Assembly (NCBI GenBank): GCA_030645365.1
Contig: JAUSMB010000032.1
Location: 1-34,429 of the forward strand
Source of the DNA: Rugosibacter sp.
Lineage (GTDB): Bacteria > Pseudomonadota > Gammaproteobacteria > Burkholderiales > Rhodocyclaceae
DNA length: 34,429 nucleotides
Reading direction: 5' to 3'
The notes below the pieces were generated by a model. The model was not told where the DNA came from and did no database searches. It saw only the letters and a list, made by a program, of their open reading frames with translations. Below, piece by piece: positions 6,674-14,899 of this stretch (positions are counted from its first letter, which is position 1; every line of letters begins with the position of its first letter). A program made the translations under genes and the position numbers.

Positions 6674-7663
6674 TTATGCGACAGTAATACATTCCGCCTG
6701 ATTAACAATATCAGCAATTCTGTTTACCTGACTGAGCCAGGTGAGAGGAATTCCCAGAGCGGGCGATAGCTCTTTCTGCATACGCACAGCATCATGTGCT
6801 GCTGTCAGCGCACCTAGCATCAACGAGCGACCGCAACTATCGCCTCCGGCGAGAATATTGGCTTCGACTGCTTGGCGAAAACCACTGGCGCGATGGGCAA
6901 TGTGAAACAACAGCGGCAAGCCCTGATGCAAATGACATGGCATGCCAAAGCGCGCAGCGGCAGCCGGGGCATCCAGCACGGGTAACGTGAGTGCTTCGGT
7001 CAGCAAGGGCTGCAATATCTCACCTGCTGCTTGCGCCGCACGCGCAAGCGCCTGGGGTAGGGGGATTCCGGCCAGTACTTCATCAAGCGCAATCGCCGCG
7101 ACATTGGCCGCATCGCGTGCTTGCGGATGATCGTGGGTAATCGCAACCGCCTGCTGCACTGTTTTCAGGAGTTCATCTCGCGATCGTGCATGGCCAGCAG
7201 GCTGACTCGCCACGATCGACGGGATGCATTCCAGCGCAGGCAATTGATCGTCATCAACCCCGCTGATGGCTGGATAATCTTGCGGCTTGGCATAGCCCAG
7301 CAGACGCACAACGGTCAGGCGGGTGGGATGGTCGGCATACCCAACCCAATGACCGCCGGGGCCAAAGGCGGCGAGCCATTCCTGTTGAAATACCTGGCGC
7401 TCAAAGTTGCCGCCCGTTTTGGCAAGGTGTGCCAACATCAAACGGCAAGACTCCCCATAAAAAGATAAGTCGCCCACCTGCTTGCCGACATGGGCAAAAT
7501 AACCCATAACACCCTGATAGTTTTCCGGGTCTGGCGCGCGAAATGCCAGCGATCCCTGTTGTTGCAGAATTTTTAACCGTTCTGCATCGTATAACCAGTG
7601 CAAGCCAAGCGTGGCAGCATCGGCAGTTAACGCGCCCAGAATAGCTGCTAGACGTGGGGTCAT
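6674..7663 (-). CDS. ADP-ribosylglycohydrolase-like protein with altered metal motifs
   Basis: The 329-residue product is an all-helical ADP-ribosylglycohydrolase family member (PF03747) by its start MTPRLAAILGALTADAATLG and its late GGDSCGRSLMLGALTAAHDA near residues 276-295. Active relatives bind two Mg ions through GD at the N-terminus, TDDT in the middle and GGDTDT late. Here the first motif reads TADAAT and the last GGDSCGRS, with Cys in place of the second Asp. Catalysis may be lost or changed, as in crystallin-like members. AAGGAGAAG stands directly before the ATG at 7663. It lies 32 bases downstream of a possible 45-residue gene and the cobalamin adenosyltransferase, probably in one transcript. 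Family assignment is fairly safe, activity is not. Confidence 0.75.
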   Translation of the reverse strand: MTPRLAAILGALTADAATLGLHWLYDAERLKILQQQGSLAFRAPDPENYQGVMGYFAHVGKQVGDLSFYGESCRLMLAHLAKTGGNFERQVFQQEWLAAFGPGGHWVGYADHPTRLTVVRLLGYAKPQDYPAISGVDDDQLPALECIPSIVASQPAGHARSRDELLKTVQQAVAITHDHPQARDAANVAAIALDEVLAGIPLPQALARAAQAAGEILQPLLTEALTLPVLDAPAAAARFGMPCHLHQGLPLLFHIAHRASGFRQAVEANILAGGDSCGRSLMLGALTAAHDAVRMQKELSPALGIPLTWLSQVNRIADIVNQAECITVA

Positions 7664-7695
7664 TTCTTCTCCTTGAGTAAATTTTTATAGAAAAT

Positions 7696-7833
7696 CTATT
7701 TACGTACAAATTCCATCATGCAGCGGGTGACTTGTTCAAGCAGAAAATTCGATGCATTGTTTAACGTAGCAACCTGTCGCTGCGTTACCAGCGCCGTCCG
7801 AATGGATGCCGCTGCGCATAATTTCTCAGGCAT
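7696..7833 (-). CDS. Possible 45-residue protein, overlapping the end of the adenosyltransferase gene
   Basis: The frame starts at ATG 7833, overlaps the stop of the upstream gene by 8 bases (ATGCCTGA) and ends at TAG 7696-7698. An AAAGGT sequence lies 5 bases before the ATG. The product contains LVTQRQVATLNNASNFLLEQ and looks helical, with a hydrophobic C-terminal half. It is not recognised. The overlap, the ribosome binding site and the place between two same-strand genes favour a real, coupled gene. A chance frame of this length cannot be ruled out. Confidence 0.4.
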   Translation of the reverse strand: MPEKLCAAASIRTALVTQRQVATLNNASNFLLEQVTRCMMEFVRK

Positions 7834-8377
7834 TTTTACCTTTTTGCCACAGCACATCACCACTACCTTCGACCTTATTCAACCAGCGGCCAAGGACGAA
7901 CAACAAGTCGGAAAGCCGATTAAGGTATTGCCGTCCGCAATCAGACACCGTTTCAGTAGCAGCCAAGGCCACCACCGCACGTTCTGCCCGCCGGCACACG
8001 GTACGCGCCAGATGAGTGAGTGCCGCAGCCCGCGTGCCACCAGGCAAAATAAATTCCTTGAGCGGTTGCAGATCGCCGTTGTAATGATCAATCGCGGCCT
8101 CCAGCTGTGCAGGTTGAGTGCTTTTAAGCAAAGTGGCCCCAGGAATTGACAGCTCACCGCCCAGATCGAACAAGTCGTGCTGAATACCGATGAGTAGCGT
8201 GCGCACATCCTCTGGCAATTCTTCACACAGGATGACGCCGATCAACGAATTGGTTTCATCCACATCACCCAGCGCAGCGATACGCGTGGAATACTTGAGA
8301 CTACGTGTGCCATCGCCTAGGCCTGTGGTGCCTGCGTCACCCGTGCGAGTGTAAATTTTTGATAGTCGATAACCCAT
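7826..8377 (-). CDS. pduO: Cob(I)alamin adenosyltransferase, PduO type
   Basis: The 183-residue product transfers the 5'-deoxyadenosyl group from ATP to cob(I)alamin to form coenzyme B12. The family start KIYTRTGDAGTTGLGDGTRS (residues 7-26) is the ATP-binding loop of PduO/MMAB enzymes. CRRAERAVVALA and YLNRLSDLLFVLGRWLN in the C-terminal half are the conserved cobalamin-side helices, with the Arg-Asn-Arg-Leu-Ser signature nearly complete. Length and helical layout are typical of the stand-alone enzyme. The ATG at 8377 is divergent from the flavoprotein gene at 8532, with 154 bases between. No cobalamin riboswitch is seen upstream. Confidence 0.92.
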   Translation of the reverse strand: MGYRLSKIYTRTGDAGTTGLGDGTRSLKYSTRIAALGDVDETNSLIGVILCEELPEDVRTLLIGIQHDLFDLGGELSIPGATLLKSTQPAQLEAAIDHYNGDLQPLKEFILPGGTRAAALTHLARTVCRRAERAVVALAATETVSDCGRQYLNRLSDLLFVLGRWLNKVEGSGDVLWQKGKNA

Positions 8378-8531
8378 AAGATTTTTTATTCAGTGTCAGC
8401 GTGGGAAAAGAGTAGAACATTGTTTTGCTCATGCGCTTCATTGTAAGCTGGGAGCGACGTTTCCACATCGTACACAGTAGCAGCAACGCTACAGACACTA
8501 TTTTAATAGCCACACCACGAGAGGAACCTTC

Positions 8532-9947
8532 ATGACAGAAACAGTGGATGTCGCCATTATCGGCGCGGGGAGTGCCGGTTTAGCCGCGTTGAGTGAAGTC
8601 AGAAAGCGCACACAGAATATAGCCATCATTAATGATGGTCCATGGGGCACAACATGCGCCCGTGTTGGTTGCATGCCATCCAAGCTATTGATAGAGGCTG
8701 CAAACGCGTTTTATCATCGCACCACATTTGAAGAATTCGGCATTCGGGGCGCAGGTCAACTCACGGTAGATCGTAGCGCCGTATTGCGCCGCGTGCGTCG
8801 GCTGCGTGATACCTTCGTAGCTAGTACGCTGAACGCCACCGAAGCGCTAGGCGTTCGCGCCATAACAGGTCGCGCACGCCTCTTGGGGCCCAACCGACTG
8901 CAAGTAAATGGCACAGAGATCATCGCCCGCCACATTATCATTGCTACGGGCTCACGCCCTGTAGTACCTGCGCCCTGGCGCGCACTTGGTGATCGGATAC
9001 AAACAACCGATACGCTCTTCGAGCAAACCACTCTGCCCGACCACATGGCAGTGTTGGGGCTGGGACCGTTAGGTGTGGAACTGGCTCAAGCCATCTCCCG
9101 GCTAGGCGTCAATGTCACCGCCTTTAGTCGCAATCCGCTGATTGCCGGCCTGACCGATCTCCGGGTAAATACGATCGCGCAAGAAACTCTTGGTCATGAA
9201 TTTGCGATGCATCTTGGCGCGGATGCCGAACTCACCGCGACAACCTCGGGTGTGCGCGTTCAATCCGGCAATCATTCGGTTGAAGTTGAGCAGGTGTTGG
9301 TCGCACTCGGCCGCCGTCCCAACATCGATGATCTGGGACTGGAAACTCTAGGCGTAACGCTTAATAACAAAGGCATGCCAGAAATAAATCGAACAACCTT
9401 GCAAATTGGCGATCTACCGGTGTTTCTTGCGGGCGATGCGAATGCCGAAGCGCCCCTGCTCCACGAAGCCGCTGATGATGGCCACATTGCCGGCATCAAT
9501 GCTACGCAGCCAAAAGTGACTTGCTATGCACGCCGCACGCCGCTGACGATTGTTTTTGCCGAACCAGGCATCGCCATGGTCGGTGCTCGCTTTAGTGCGC
9601 TGGATATTGCCACCTGCATTACCAGTGAAGTTGATTTCGAGCATCAGGGCCGCGCCATGGCGGGCCAGCGCAATACCGGACTAATCCGCCTGTATGCCAG
9701 CGCACAAGAAGGGCGTCTGCTGGGGGCAGAAATGTGTGCCCCCGCTGCCGAGCATATGGCGCATCTTCTGGCATTAGCGATTGATCAAGCGCTCACCGTC
9801 CACGACACACTGCGTATGCCTTTTTATCACCCGGTTCTGGAAGAAGGGCTACGTACTGCCCTTCGGGGTTTGGTCAAACAACTGCCCGCAACTACAGGGT
9901 TTGATTTGGCGCACTGCGAAAGCCTGCATATCAAAGCACTGGAATAA
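8532..9947 (+). CDS. Dihydrolipoamide dehydrogenase-like FAD disulfide reductase
   Basis: The 471-residue product is a class I pyridine nucleotide-disulfide oxidoreductase. The FAD motif is GAGSAG (residues 11-16), the redox pair is Cys42 and Cys47 in TCARVGC, and the NAD domain shows MAVLGLGPLGVELAQAISRL. Near the C-terminus FYHPVLEEGLRTAL carries the His-Glu pair that acts as base in lipoamide and glutathione reductases. Sequence between the two domains differs from the E3 subunits of the large dehydrogenase complexes, and no E1/E2 genes are near, so the real substrate may be another disulfide. Its separate position prevents a firm link with ovothiol disulfide reduction, although ovoA lies 2 kb away. 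GAGAGGAA precedes the ATG. Confidence 0.85.
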   Translation: MTETVDVAIIGAGSAGLAALSEVRKRTQNIAIINDGPWGTTCARVGCMPSKLLIEAANAFYHRTTFEEFGIRGAGQLTVDRSAVLRRVRRLRDTFVASTLNATEALGVRAITGRARLLGPNRLQVNGTEIIARHIIIATGSRPVVPAPWRALGDRIQTTDTLFEQTTLPDHMAVLGLGPLGVELAQAISRLGVNVTAFSRNPLIAGLTDLRVNTIAQETLGHEFAMHLGADAELTATTSGVRVQSGNHSVEVEQVLVALGRRPNIDDLGLETLGVTLNNKGMPEINRTTLQIGDLPVFLAGDANAEAPLLHEAADDGHIAGINATQPKVTCYARRTPLTIVFAEPGIAMVGARFSALDIATCITSEVDFEHQGRAMAGQRNTGLIRLYASAQEGRLLGAEMCAPAAEHMAHLLALAIDQALTVHDTLRMPFYHPVLEEGLRTALRGLVKQLPATTGFDLAHCESLHIKALE

Positions 9948-10018
9948 ACCCGCTACACCAAGCTGGATGTGACAAACAATGTGCCTAAAAATAAAACCTG
10001 GCCGTATCAGTGAGTAGC

Positions 10019-10095
10019 TGGTCCGCCCGACAGGACTCGAACCTGTTACCCCCGGCTTAGAAGGCCGGTGCTCTATCCAGATGAGCTACGGGCGG
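10019..10095 (-). tRNA. tRNA-Arg (anticodon UCU)
   Basis: A complete cloverleaf on the minus strand: acceptor CCGCCCG with CGGGCGG, D-arm TAGCTC...GAGC, anticodon loop CTTCTAA with TCT, T-arm with GGTTCGAGTCC, discriminator A and an encoded CCA. The length of 77 includes CCA. Confidence 0.97.
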
Positions 10096-10174
10096 AAAGG
10101 GCAGCAAATGCTGGGAAGTTCTGAATAAGACTGGATGCAATCTAAAAAAGACAGAGGCATCTTTCAAAAGAGAT

Positions 10175-10251
10175 TGGTCGGGGTGATAGGATTCGAACCT
10201 ACGACATCTTGCTCCCAAAGCAAGCGCGCTACCGGGCTGCGCTACACCCCG
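10175..10251 (-). tRNA. tRNA-Pro (anticodon UGG)
   Basis: A complete cloverleaf on the minus strand: acceptor CGGGGTG with CACCCCG, anticodon loop TTTGGGA with TGG, T-arm GGTTCGAATCC and an encoded CCA. It is upstream of tRNA-Arg with a 79-base spacer, so both are likely cut from one transcript. Confidence 0.97.
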
Positions 10252-10262
10252 AACAAAGAAGC

Positions 10263-10292
10263 ATTCTACTCAACCTAGGGTTTGTCGGTCAA
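10263..10292 (-). promoter_or_regulatory. Promoter of the tRNA-Pro/tRNA-Arg unit
   Basis: On the minus strand TTGACC (10292-10287) and TAGAAT (10268-10263) are separated by 18 bases. The predicted start near 10256 is about 5 bases before the mature tRNA-Pro end. Confidence 0.65.
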
Positions 10293-10336
10293 TGCAGTTA
10301 TGCCCTTTCTGGTTTCTCTTGTAATAAAGATTTGAC

Positions 10337-10365
10337 TTGCGATAGCAATGGGTTTCGTATATAAA
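10337..10365 (+). promoter_or_regulatory. Candidate dksA promoter
   Basis: TTGCGA (10337-10342) and TATAAA (10360-10365) are 17 bases apart. The following GCACCCC is a GC-rich discriminator of the sort seen in stringently controlled promoters. An alternative -35 TTGACT at 10332 has a poor spacing. Confidence 0.4.
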
Positions 10366-10397
10366 GCACCCCTCTTTGTTTTTAGTTAGATAACGCA

Positions 10398-10826
10398 ATG
10401 ACTGACGATCTGCTACATAAGAAACAATTTTCTGCATACGTCCCGACAAAAGGCGAGCAATATATGAGCGCAAAACAGCTGGCTCATTTCCGCGCGATTC
10501 TTTCTGCAGTCAAGGAAGATCTGCGTGATGATATTGAACGCACAGTGCATACCATGCAGGATGAGGCAACCGTGTTTGCTGACCCCAATGATCGTGCCAG
10601 CCAAGAATCTGACATTGCGCTTGAACTCCGCAACCGTGATCGCGAACGCAAGTTAATCAAGAAAATTGACGAGTCCATCGCACTCATCGAAAGCGAAGAT
10701 TACGGCTACTGCAGCTCATGCGGGGTCGAGATCGGTCTAAAACGCCTTGAAGCCCGCCCAACTGCAACACTATGCATAGACTGTAAAACGCTGGAAGAAC
10801 ATCGAGAAAAGCAAATCGGAAAATAA
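10398..10826 (+). CDS. dksA: DksA, RNA polymerase-binding transcription factor
   Basis: The 142-residue product binds the secondary channel of RNA polymerase and works with ppGpp to control stable RNA and amino-acid genes. The coiled-coil tip shows DPNDRA (Asp62, Asp65, Ala67), the DxxDxA motif needed for activity. The C4 zinc finger is complete (Cys105, Cys108, Cys126, Cys129) and is followed by the usual KTLEEHREKQ tail. The start at 10398 is chosen because its AYVPTKGEQYMSAKQLAHF aligns with PYQEKPGEEYMNEAQLAHF of E. coli DksA; the ATG at 10464 has a better ribosome binding site but would cut this part. It converges on pnp. Confidence 0.95.
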   Translation: MTDDLLHKKQFSAYVPTKGEQYMSAKQLAHFRAILSAVKEDLRDDIERTVHTMQDEATVFADPNDRASQESDIALELRNRDRERKLIKKIDESIALIESEDYGYCSSCGVEIGLKRLEARPTATLCIDCKTLEEHREKQIGK

Positions 10827-10855
10827 CTTCGCGTCGGTTTCACAGCGACACTCCA

Positions 10856-10903
10856 TCGTTTCACTGGAATTGACCCAATTCGTTTCACTGGAATTGACCC
10901 AAT
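10856..10903. repeat. Exact 24-bp tandem duplication behind dksA
   Basis: Two identical 24-bp units (10856-10879 and 10880-10903), each containing TTTCACTGGAATTGACCCAA. The second unit runs into the palindromic terminator. Repeated GGAATTGACCC words resemble those at the ends of some IS21-type elements, but this is only a resemblance. Confidence 0.9.
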
Positions 10904-10940
10904 AAAAAAGGACGCCTAGGCGTCCTTTTTTATTGGGTCA
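10895..10940. terminator. 46-bp perfect palindrome, bidirectional terminator between dksA and pnp
   Basis: The palindrome is centred between 10917 and 10918 and has no mismatch over 46 bases. Its core GGACGCCTAGGCGTCC is bounded by an A6 run and a T6 run. The outer arms TGACCCAAT/ATTGGGTCA extend it beyond what a terminator needs. Confidence 0.92.
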
Positions 10941-10987
10941 TATCTGAGACTATTCGACTATTCAGCCCTATTCAGCCAATCGTTGTC

Positions 10988-13111
10988 TCAATTGCCAGCA
11001 ACCTCAGACGCAGCGGCTGGTTCTGCATCCACAGCCTTCATCGATAAACGAACGCGACCTTTATCATCTGTTTCAACAACTTTTACTTTAACAATCTGAC
11101 CTTCTTTGAGGTAATCCGCAACGGCATTCACCCGCTCATTTGCAATCTGAGAAATATGCAACAGGCCATCTTTACCGGGCAATAGGCTGACGATGGCACC
11201 GAAATCAAGCAGACGGAGTACCGTACCCTCGTAAATGCGGCCCACTTCGACTTCAGCCGTAATATCCTCAATACGCTTCTTGGCGATTTGAGCCGCATCT
11301 GCATTAACCGAAGAAATGGTGATCGAACCATCATCTGCGATATCAATGACGCAACCGGTTTCTTCGGTCAACCCACGAATTACCGCACCGCCTTTACCAA
11401 TCACATCGCGGATTTTTTCGGGATTGATCTTCATGTGGATCATTCGCGGTGCAAAGCTGGATACTTCTTCGCGGGGAGCGGACATTGAGCCATTCATCAA
11501 GCCAAGAATATGCAAACGTGCTTCTTTGGCTTGTGCCAAAGCAACTTGCATGATTTCTTTGGTGATACCCTGAATCTTGATGTCCATTTGCAGGGCAGTG
11601 ATGCCGGCTTCAGTGCCTGCCACCTTGAAATCCATATCGCCAAGATGATCTTCATCTCCCAGGATGTCAGTCAGTACAGCAAAGCGGTTACCCTCTTTGA
11701 TCAGGCCCATCGCGATACCCGCTACGGGGGCCTTGAGCGGCACACCGGCATCCATCAACGCAAGCGAGCCACCACAAACAGACGCCATGGAAGATGAGCC
11801 GTTAGATTCGGTAATTTCTGACACAACCCGCATTGAGTAACCAAACTCTTCTGCCGACGGTAAAACAGCAATCAAGGCGCGTTTAGCCAAACGACCATGG
11901 CCAATTTCACGACGCTTTGGCGTACCCACACGTCCGGTTTCACCAGTTGCATAAGGCGGCATGTTGTAATGGAGCATGAAACGGTCACGATACTCACCTT
12001 GCAGCGCATCAATAATCTGTTCATCACGGCCAGTTCCCAGAGTTGCAACAACCAACGCCTGTGTTTCACCCCGCGTAAATAAAGTAGAACCATGCGTACG
12101 CGGCAAGACCCCGTTACGAATCGCAATAGGGCGTACGGTGCGTGTATCACGCCCGTCAATGCGTGGCTCGCCACTGAGTATCTGGTTGCGAACAATCTTG
12201 GCTTCCAGATCAAACAGGCAATTGTTCACTGCATTAAGTTCAGGAGGGTTTTCAACACCCTCCGTTAAGGCTGCAATGGTTTTCTTGGTAATATCACGCG
12301 TTTTTTCGGTACGCGCTTGCTTGCTGGTAATACGATATGCCTCACGTAATTCGCTTTCTGCCAGCTCACCCACACGAGCAATCAGTGGCTCATTACGCGG
12401 GGCTGCCTGCCAATCCCATTCGGGCTTGCCAGCCGACTCGACCATCTCATTGATGGCATTAATTGCCACTTGCATTTGTTCGTGGCCAAACACAACAGCA
12501 CCCAGCATGACTTCTTCCGTCAGCTGTTTGGCTTCCGACTCCACCATCAAGACAGCAGCTTGTGTTCCAGCAACCACGAGGTCGAGCTGCGTGCTTTCAA
12601 GCAATTGAGTTTTAGTTGGGCACAGGACATAGCTGCCATTGATATAACCCACGCGTGCAGCGCCAATCGGACCATTAAATGGAATGCCAGAAATAGCCAA
12701 TGCAGCAGAAGCGCCAAGCAACGCAGGGATATCCGGATCGATTTCCGGGTTGCATGACATCACTGTGCAAACGATCTGCACTTCGTTGTAAAAGCCCTCT
12801 GGAAACAAAGGGCGAAGCGGACGATCAATTAGCCGACAAGTTAACGTTTCCTTCTCGGACGGGCGCCCTTCACGCTTGAAAAATCCGCCAGGAATGCGGC
12901 CTGCGGCGTAGGTTTTTTCCTGATAATCCACAGTCAGCGGGAAAAAGTCCTGGCCGGGCTTAGCTTGTCGTGTGCCAACGACGGTGACCAATACAACCGT
13001 GTCTTCCATGGTGACCAATACAGCGCCCCCTGCTTGGCGAGCAATCTCGCCCGTTTCTAACGTAACCGTATGCGCGCCGTAAGCAAAACTCTTTTTGACT
13101 GGACTAAACAC
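10988..13111 (-). CDS. pnp: Polyribonucleotide nucleotidyltransferase (PNPase)
   Basis: The 707-residue product degrades RNA 3' to 5' with phosphate and is part of the degradosome. Two RNase PH domains fill residues 1-550, a KH domain carries [18 protein letters not shown] near residues 565-585, and an S1 domain follows with [20 protein letters not shown]. The N-terminus [20 protein letters not shown] matches the family from the GTG start at 13111; no ATG allows the full first strand. It follows rpsO on the minus strand, the classical rpsO-pnp order, with a hairpin in the gap. Confidence 0.97.
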   Translation of the reverse strand: MFSPVKKSFAYGAHTVTLETGEIARQAGGAVLVTMEDTVVLVTVVGTRQAKPGQDFFPLTVDYQEKTYAAGRIPGGFFKREGRPSEKETLTCRLIDRPLRPLFPEGFYNEVQIVCTVMSCNPEIDPDIPALLGASAALAISGIPFNGPIGAARVGYINGSYVLCPTKTQLLESTQLDLVVAGTQAAVLMVESEAKQLTEEVMLGAVVFGHEQMQVAINAINEMVESAGKPEWDWQAAPRNEPLIARVGELAESELREAYRITSKQARTEKTRDITKKTIAALTEGVENPPELNAVNNCLFDLEAKIVRNQILSGEPRIDGRDTRTVRPIAIRNGVLPRTHGSTLFTRGETQALVVATLGTGRDEQIIDALQGEYRDRFMLHYNMPPYATGETGRVGTPKRREIGHGRLAKRALIAVLPSAEEFGYSMRVVSEITESNGSSSMASVCGGSLALMDAGVPLKAPVAGIAMGLIKEGNRFAVLTDILGDEDHLGDMDFKVAGTEAGITALQMDIKIQGITKEIMQVALAQAKEARLHILGLMNGSMSAPREEVSSFAPRMIHMKINPEKIRDVIGKGGAVIRGLTEETGCVIDIADDGSITISSVNADAAQIAKKRIEDITAEVEVGRIYEGTVLRLLDFGAIVSLLPGKDGLLHISQIANERVNAVADYLKEGQIVKVKVVETDDKGRVRLSMKAVDAEPAAASEVAGN

Positions 13112-13128
13112 AAATACCCCTTTCAGTA

Positions 13129-13167
13129 AAAAATAAAAGCCGACCCAGCACGCAAGGCTGAACCGGC
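13129..13167 (-). terminator. Hairpin with U-tract between rpsO and pnp
   Basis: On the minus strand GCCGGTTCAGC (13167-13157) can pair imperfectly with GCTGGGTCGGC (13149-13139), followed by TTTTATTTTT. It may act as a leaky terminator of rpsO or as an RNase III site in the pnp leader; in E. coli such a hairpin is the target of PNPase autocontrol. Confidence 0.55.
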
Positions 13168-13239
13168 GAAATCCATCATCACTCGATGAACAGGCGACAC
13201 AGGTCGCTCGTTTTAAAAACTAAAAAACAGCGCTGTGAT

Positions 13240-13509
13240 TTATTTGCGCAGACCAAGACGCTCAATCAGCTCACGATAACCTTCTGCATTCTTGCGCTTG
13301 AAGTAATCAAGCATCTTGCGACGCTGACTAACCATTTTCAACAACCCACGACGCGAATGATGGTCTTTCGTGTGTGCTTTAAAGTGGCCTGTCAAATCAT
13401 TGATCCGTGCTGTGAGCAGTGCGACCTGAACTTCCGGGGAACCCGTATCGCCTTGCGCACGCTGGTAGTTAGTTACGATACTTGCCTTATCTGTCGTGGA
13501 AATTGCCAT
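13240..13509 (-). CDS. rpsO: Ribosomal protein S15
   Basis: The 89-residue product is a typical S15, which binds the central domain of 16S rRNA early in 30S assembly. Recognised parts are [20 protein letters not shown], the [20 protein letters not shown] segment with its H-S-R-R-G-L rRNA-binding motif, and the terminal [12 protein letters not shown]. The ATG at 13509 is preceded by AAGGAAA. A good promoter lies 40-70 bases upstream. S15 commonly represses its own translation, but no pseudoknot was worked out here. Confidence 0.97.
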   Translation of the reverse strand: MAISTTDKASIVTNYQRAQGDTGSPEVQVALLTARINDLTGHFKAHTKDHHSRRGLLKMVSQRRKMLDYFKRKNAEGYRELIERLGLRK

Positions 13510-13549
13510 GGTAGTTTCCTTGCTTGTTCTGACCCTTAAAGAGTCGGTT

Positions 13550-13579
13550 ATTATAACGTTTCAAGCAACTCTTTATCAA
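13550..13579 (-). promoter_or_regulatory. rpsO promoter
   Basis: On the minus strand TTGATA (13579-13574) and a perfect TATAAT (13555-13550) stand 18 bases apart in the gap between truB and rpsO. Confidence 0.7.
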
Positions 13580-13598
13580 GCTGCCTGTGTGATATTCA

Positions 13599-14507
13599 TT
13601 ATGTTGCAGCAGAAACGAGCCGTTGTGGCTGTAGCCAGCCATCAGTTGTCATCTGACAAACACCCATAAAATGGTTATCTTCATCATAAACGCGCGTACG
13701 GGCACCTGCCTCGCCGGTCCAGTGTATTGCTTGCCCCTGCCGTATTTTTTCTGCGCTTTTGGCGTCCAACCGTGCAATGGCAAGCCCCTGTAACAATATG
13801 TCCAGAGGGAGAAGCAAGGTATCGCGAACTTGGTTATCGAGGAACTCAAGCGTAGTGAACGTATGCGCCTGTGTGACATCCAATGCGCCTATACCCGTTC
13901 GCCGTAATGCAACTAAATGACCACCGCAGCCTAGCGCCTCACCAATATCCGCAGCCAGGGTTCGTACGTAAGTACCCTTGCTGCAACTGACTTCAAACAC
14001 AAAACTCTCAGTTTTCCATTCAAGTAATTGAATCTGATAAATATGCACATTCCTAGGCGCTCGCTCCAGCACAATACCTTCACGAGCATACGCATACAAG
14101 GGTTTGCCATCACGTTTTAATGCTGAGTGCATGGGAGGAACCTGTTCGATACCACCCTGAAACCGAGTGAGTACCTGCTCCAGATCTGCACGGCTGGTTG
14201 TAACCGGACGTCGCATTAAAACAGATCCTTCGGCATCTGCCGTATCGGTAGTGACTCCTAACTGAACGGTAGCAACATAGCGCTTATCCGCCTCCAGCAA
14301 AGCACTGGAAAATTTTGTTGCTTCACCAAAACAAAGGGGTAACAAGCCAGTGGCCAATGGATCAAGCGTGCCCGTATGCCCAGCCTTATCGGCGTTATAA
14401 AGACGCCGTGCATCTTGTAGTGCGTAGTTAGAAGAGACGCCTAAAGACTTGTCTAATAGCAAGACACCATCCAGACGGCGGCGCGGAGGACGTCGTGGTG
14501 CGTTCAA
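13599..14507 (-). CDS. truB: tRNA pseudouridine(55) synthase
   Basis: The 302-residue product makes pseudouridine 55 in the T-loop of tRNAs. The catalytic Asp is in GHTGTLDPLATGLLPLCFGE near residues 41-60. Other family parts are GVLLLDKSLGVSSNYALQ at the start, GKPLYAYAREG in the middle and GTYVRTLAADIGEALGCGGH near residue 185. The ATG overlaps the rbfA stop (ATGA), which couples their translation. It is the last gene of the rimP-nusA-infB-rbfA-truB unit. Confidence 0.97.
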   Translation of the reverse strand: MNAPRRPPRRRLDGVLLLDKSLGVSSNYALQDARRLYNADKAGHTGTLDPLATGLLPLCFGEATKFSSALLEADKRYVATVQLGVTTDTADAEGSVLMRRPVTTSRADLEQVLTRFQGGIEQVPPMHSALKRDGKPLYAYAREGIVLERAPRNVHIYQIQLLEWKTESFVFEVSCSKGTYVRTLAADIGEALGCGGHLVALRRTGIGALDVTQAHTFTTLEFLDNQVRDTLLLPLDILLQGLAIARLDAKSAEKIRQGQAIHWTGEAGARTRVYDEDNHFMGVCQMTTDGWLQPQRLVSAAT

Positions 14508-14893
14508 TTGTTATCCAGCTTTTTATCCGATTTAATTGCCTCATCAATCAAGCCTGACAAGTAGGTACCTCGCTCGACCGAGGCGTCATAGACAAAATGT
14601 AACTCAGGAATTTGATGGATACGTAACCGGCGACCCAACTCGCGCCGCAAAAATCCAGCTGACCGTTTCAAGCCTTCGGCAAGCACATCTTTTGATTCCA
14701 CATCGGCTAAAGATGTATAAAAAACCTTGGCATGTGCGTAATCGACGGTCACCTCAACATCGGTCACTGTCACTAGTGCTAGCAGTGAAGCAATACGCGG
14801 GTCTTTGAGATGAAACCTTAACAAATCAGCCAGCTCACGGCGAAGCTGTTCTGCTACACGGTCAGATCTCGCAAAACCACGCTGTGTCGCCAT
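14504..14893 (-). CDS. rbfA: 30S ribosome-binding factor A
   Basis: The 129-residue product is a small KH-type protein that helps mature the 5' end of 16S rRNA. Recognised parts are RSDRVAEQLRRELADLLRF at the start, VTVTDVEVTVDYAHAKVFYT in the middle and RIHQIPELHFVYDASVERG near the end. It starts 6 bases after infB and overlaps truB by four bases, in the standard order. Confidence 0.96.
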   Translation of the reverse strand: MATQRGFARSDRVAEQLRRELADLLRFHLKDPRIASLLALVTVTDVEVTVDYAHAKVFYTSLADVESKDVLAEGLKRSAGFLRRELGRRLRIHQIPELHFVYDASVERGTYLSGLIDEAIKSDKKLDNN

Positions 14894-14899
14894 TACCGA

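Noticed and set aside
7783-7800. A possible eighth copy of the dispersed repeat (GGCGCTGGTAACGC on the minus strand)
   Set aside because: Only the middle GGCGCTGGT is shared; the outer parts do not match and chance is sufficient.
9948-10018. A transcription terminator behind the flavoprotein gene
   Set aside because: No stem with a following T-run could be found in the short gap before tRNA-Arg.
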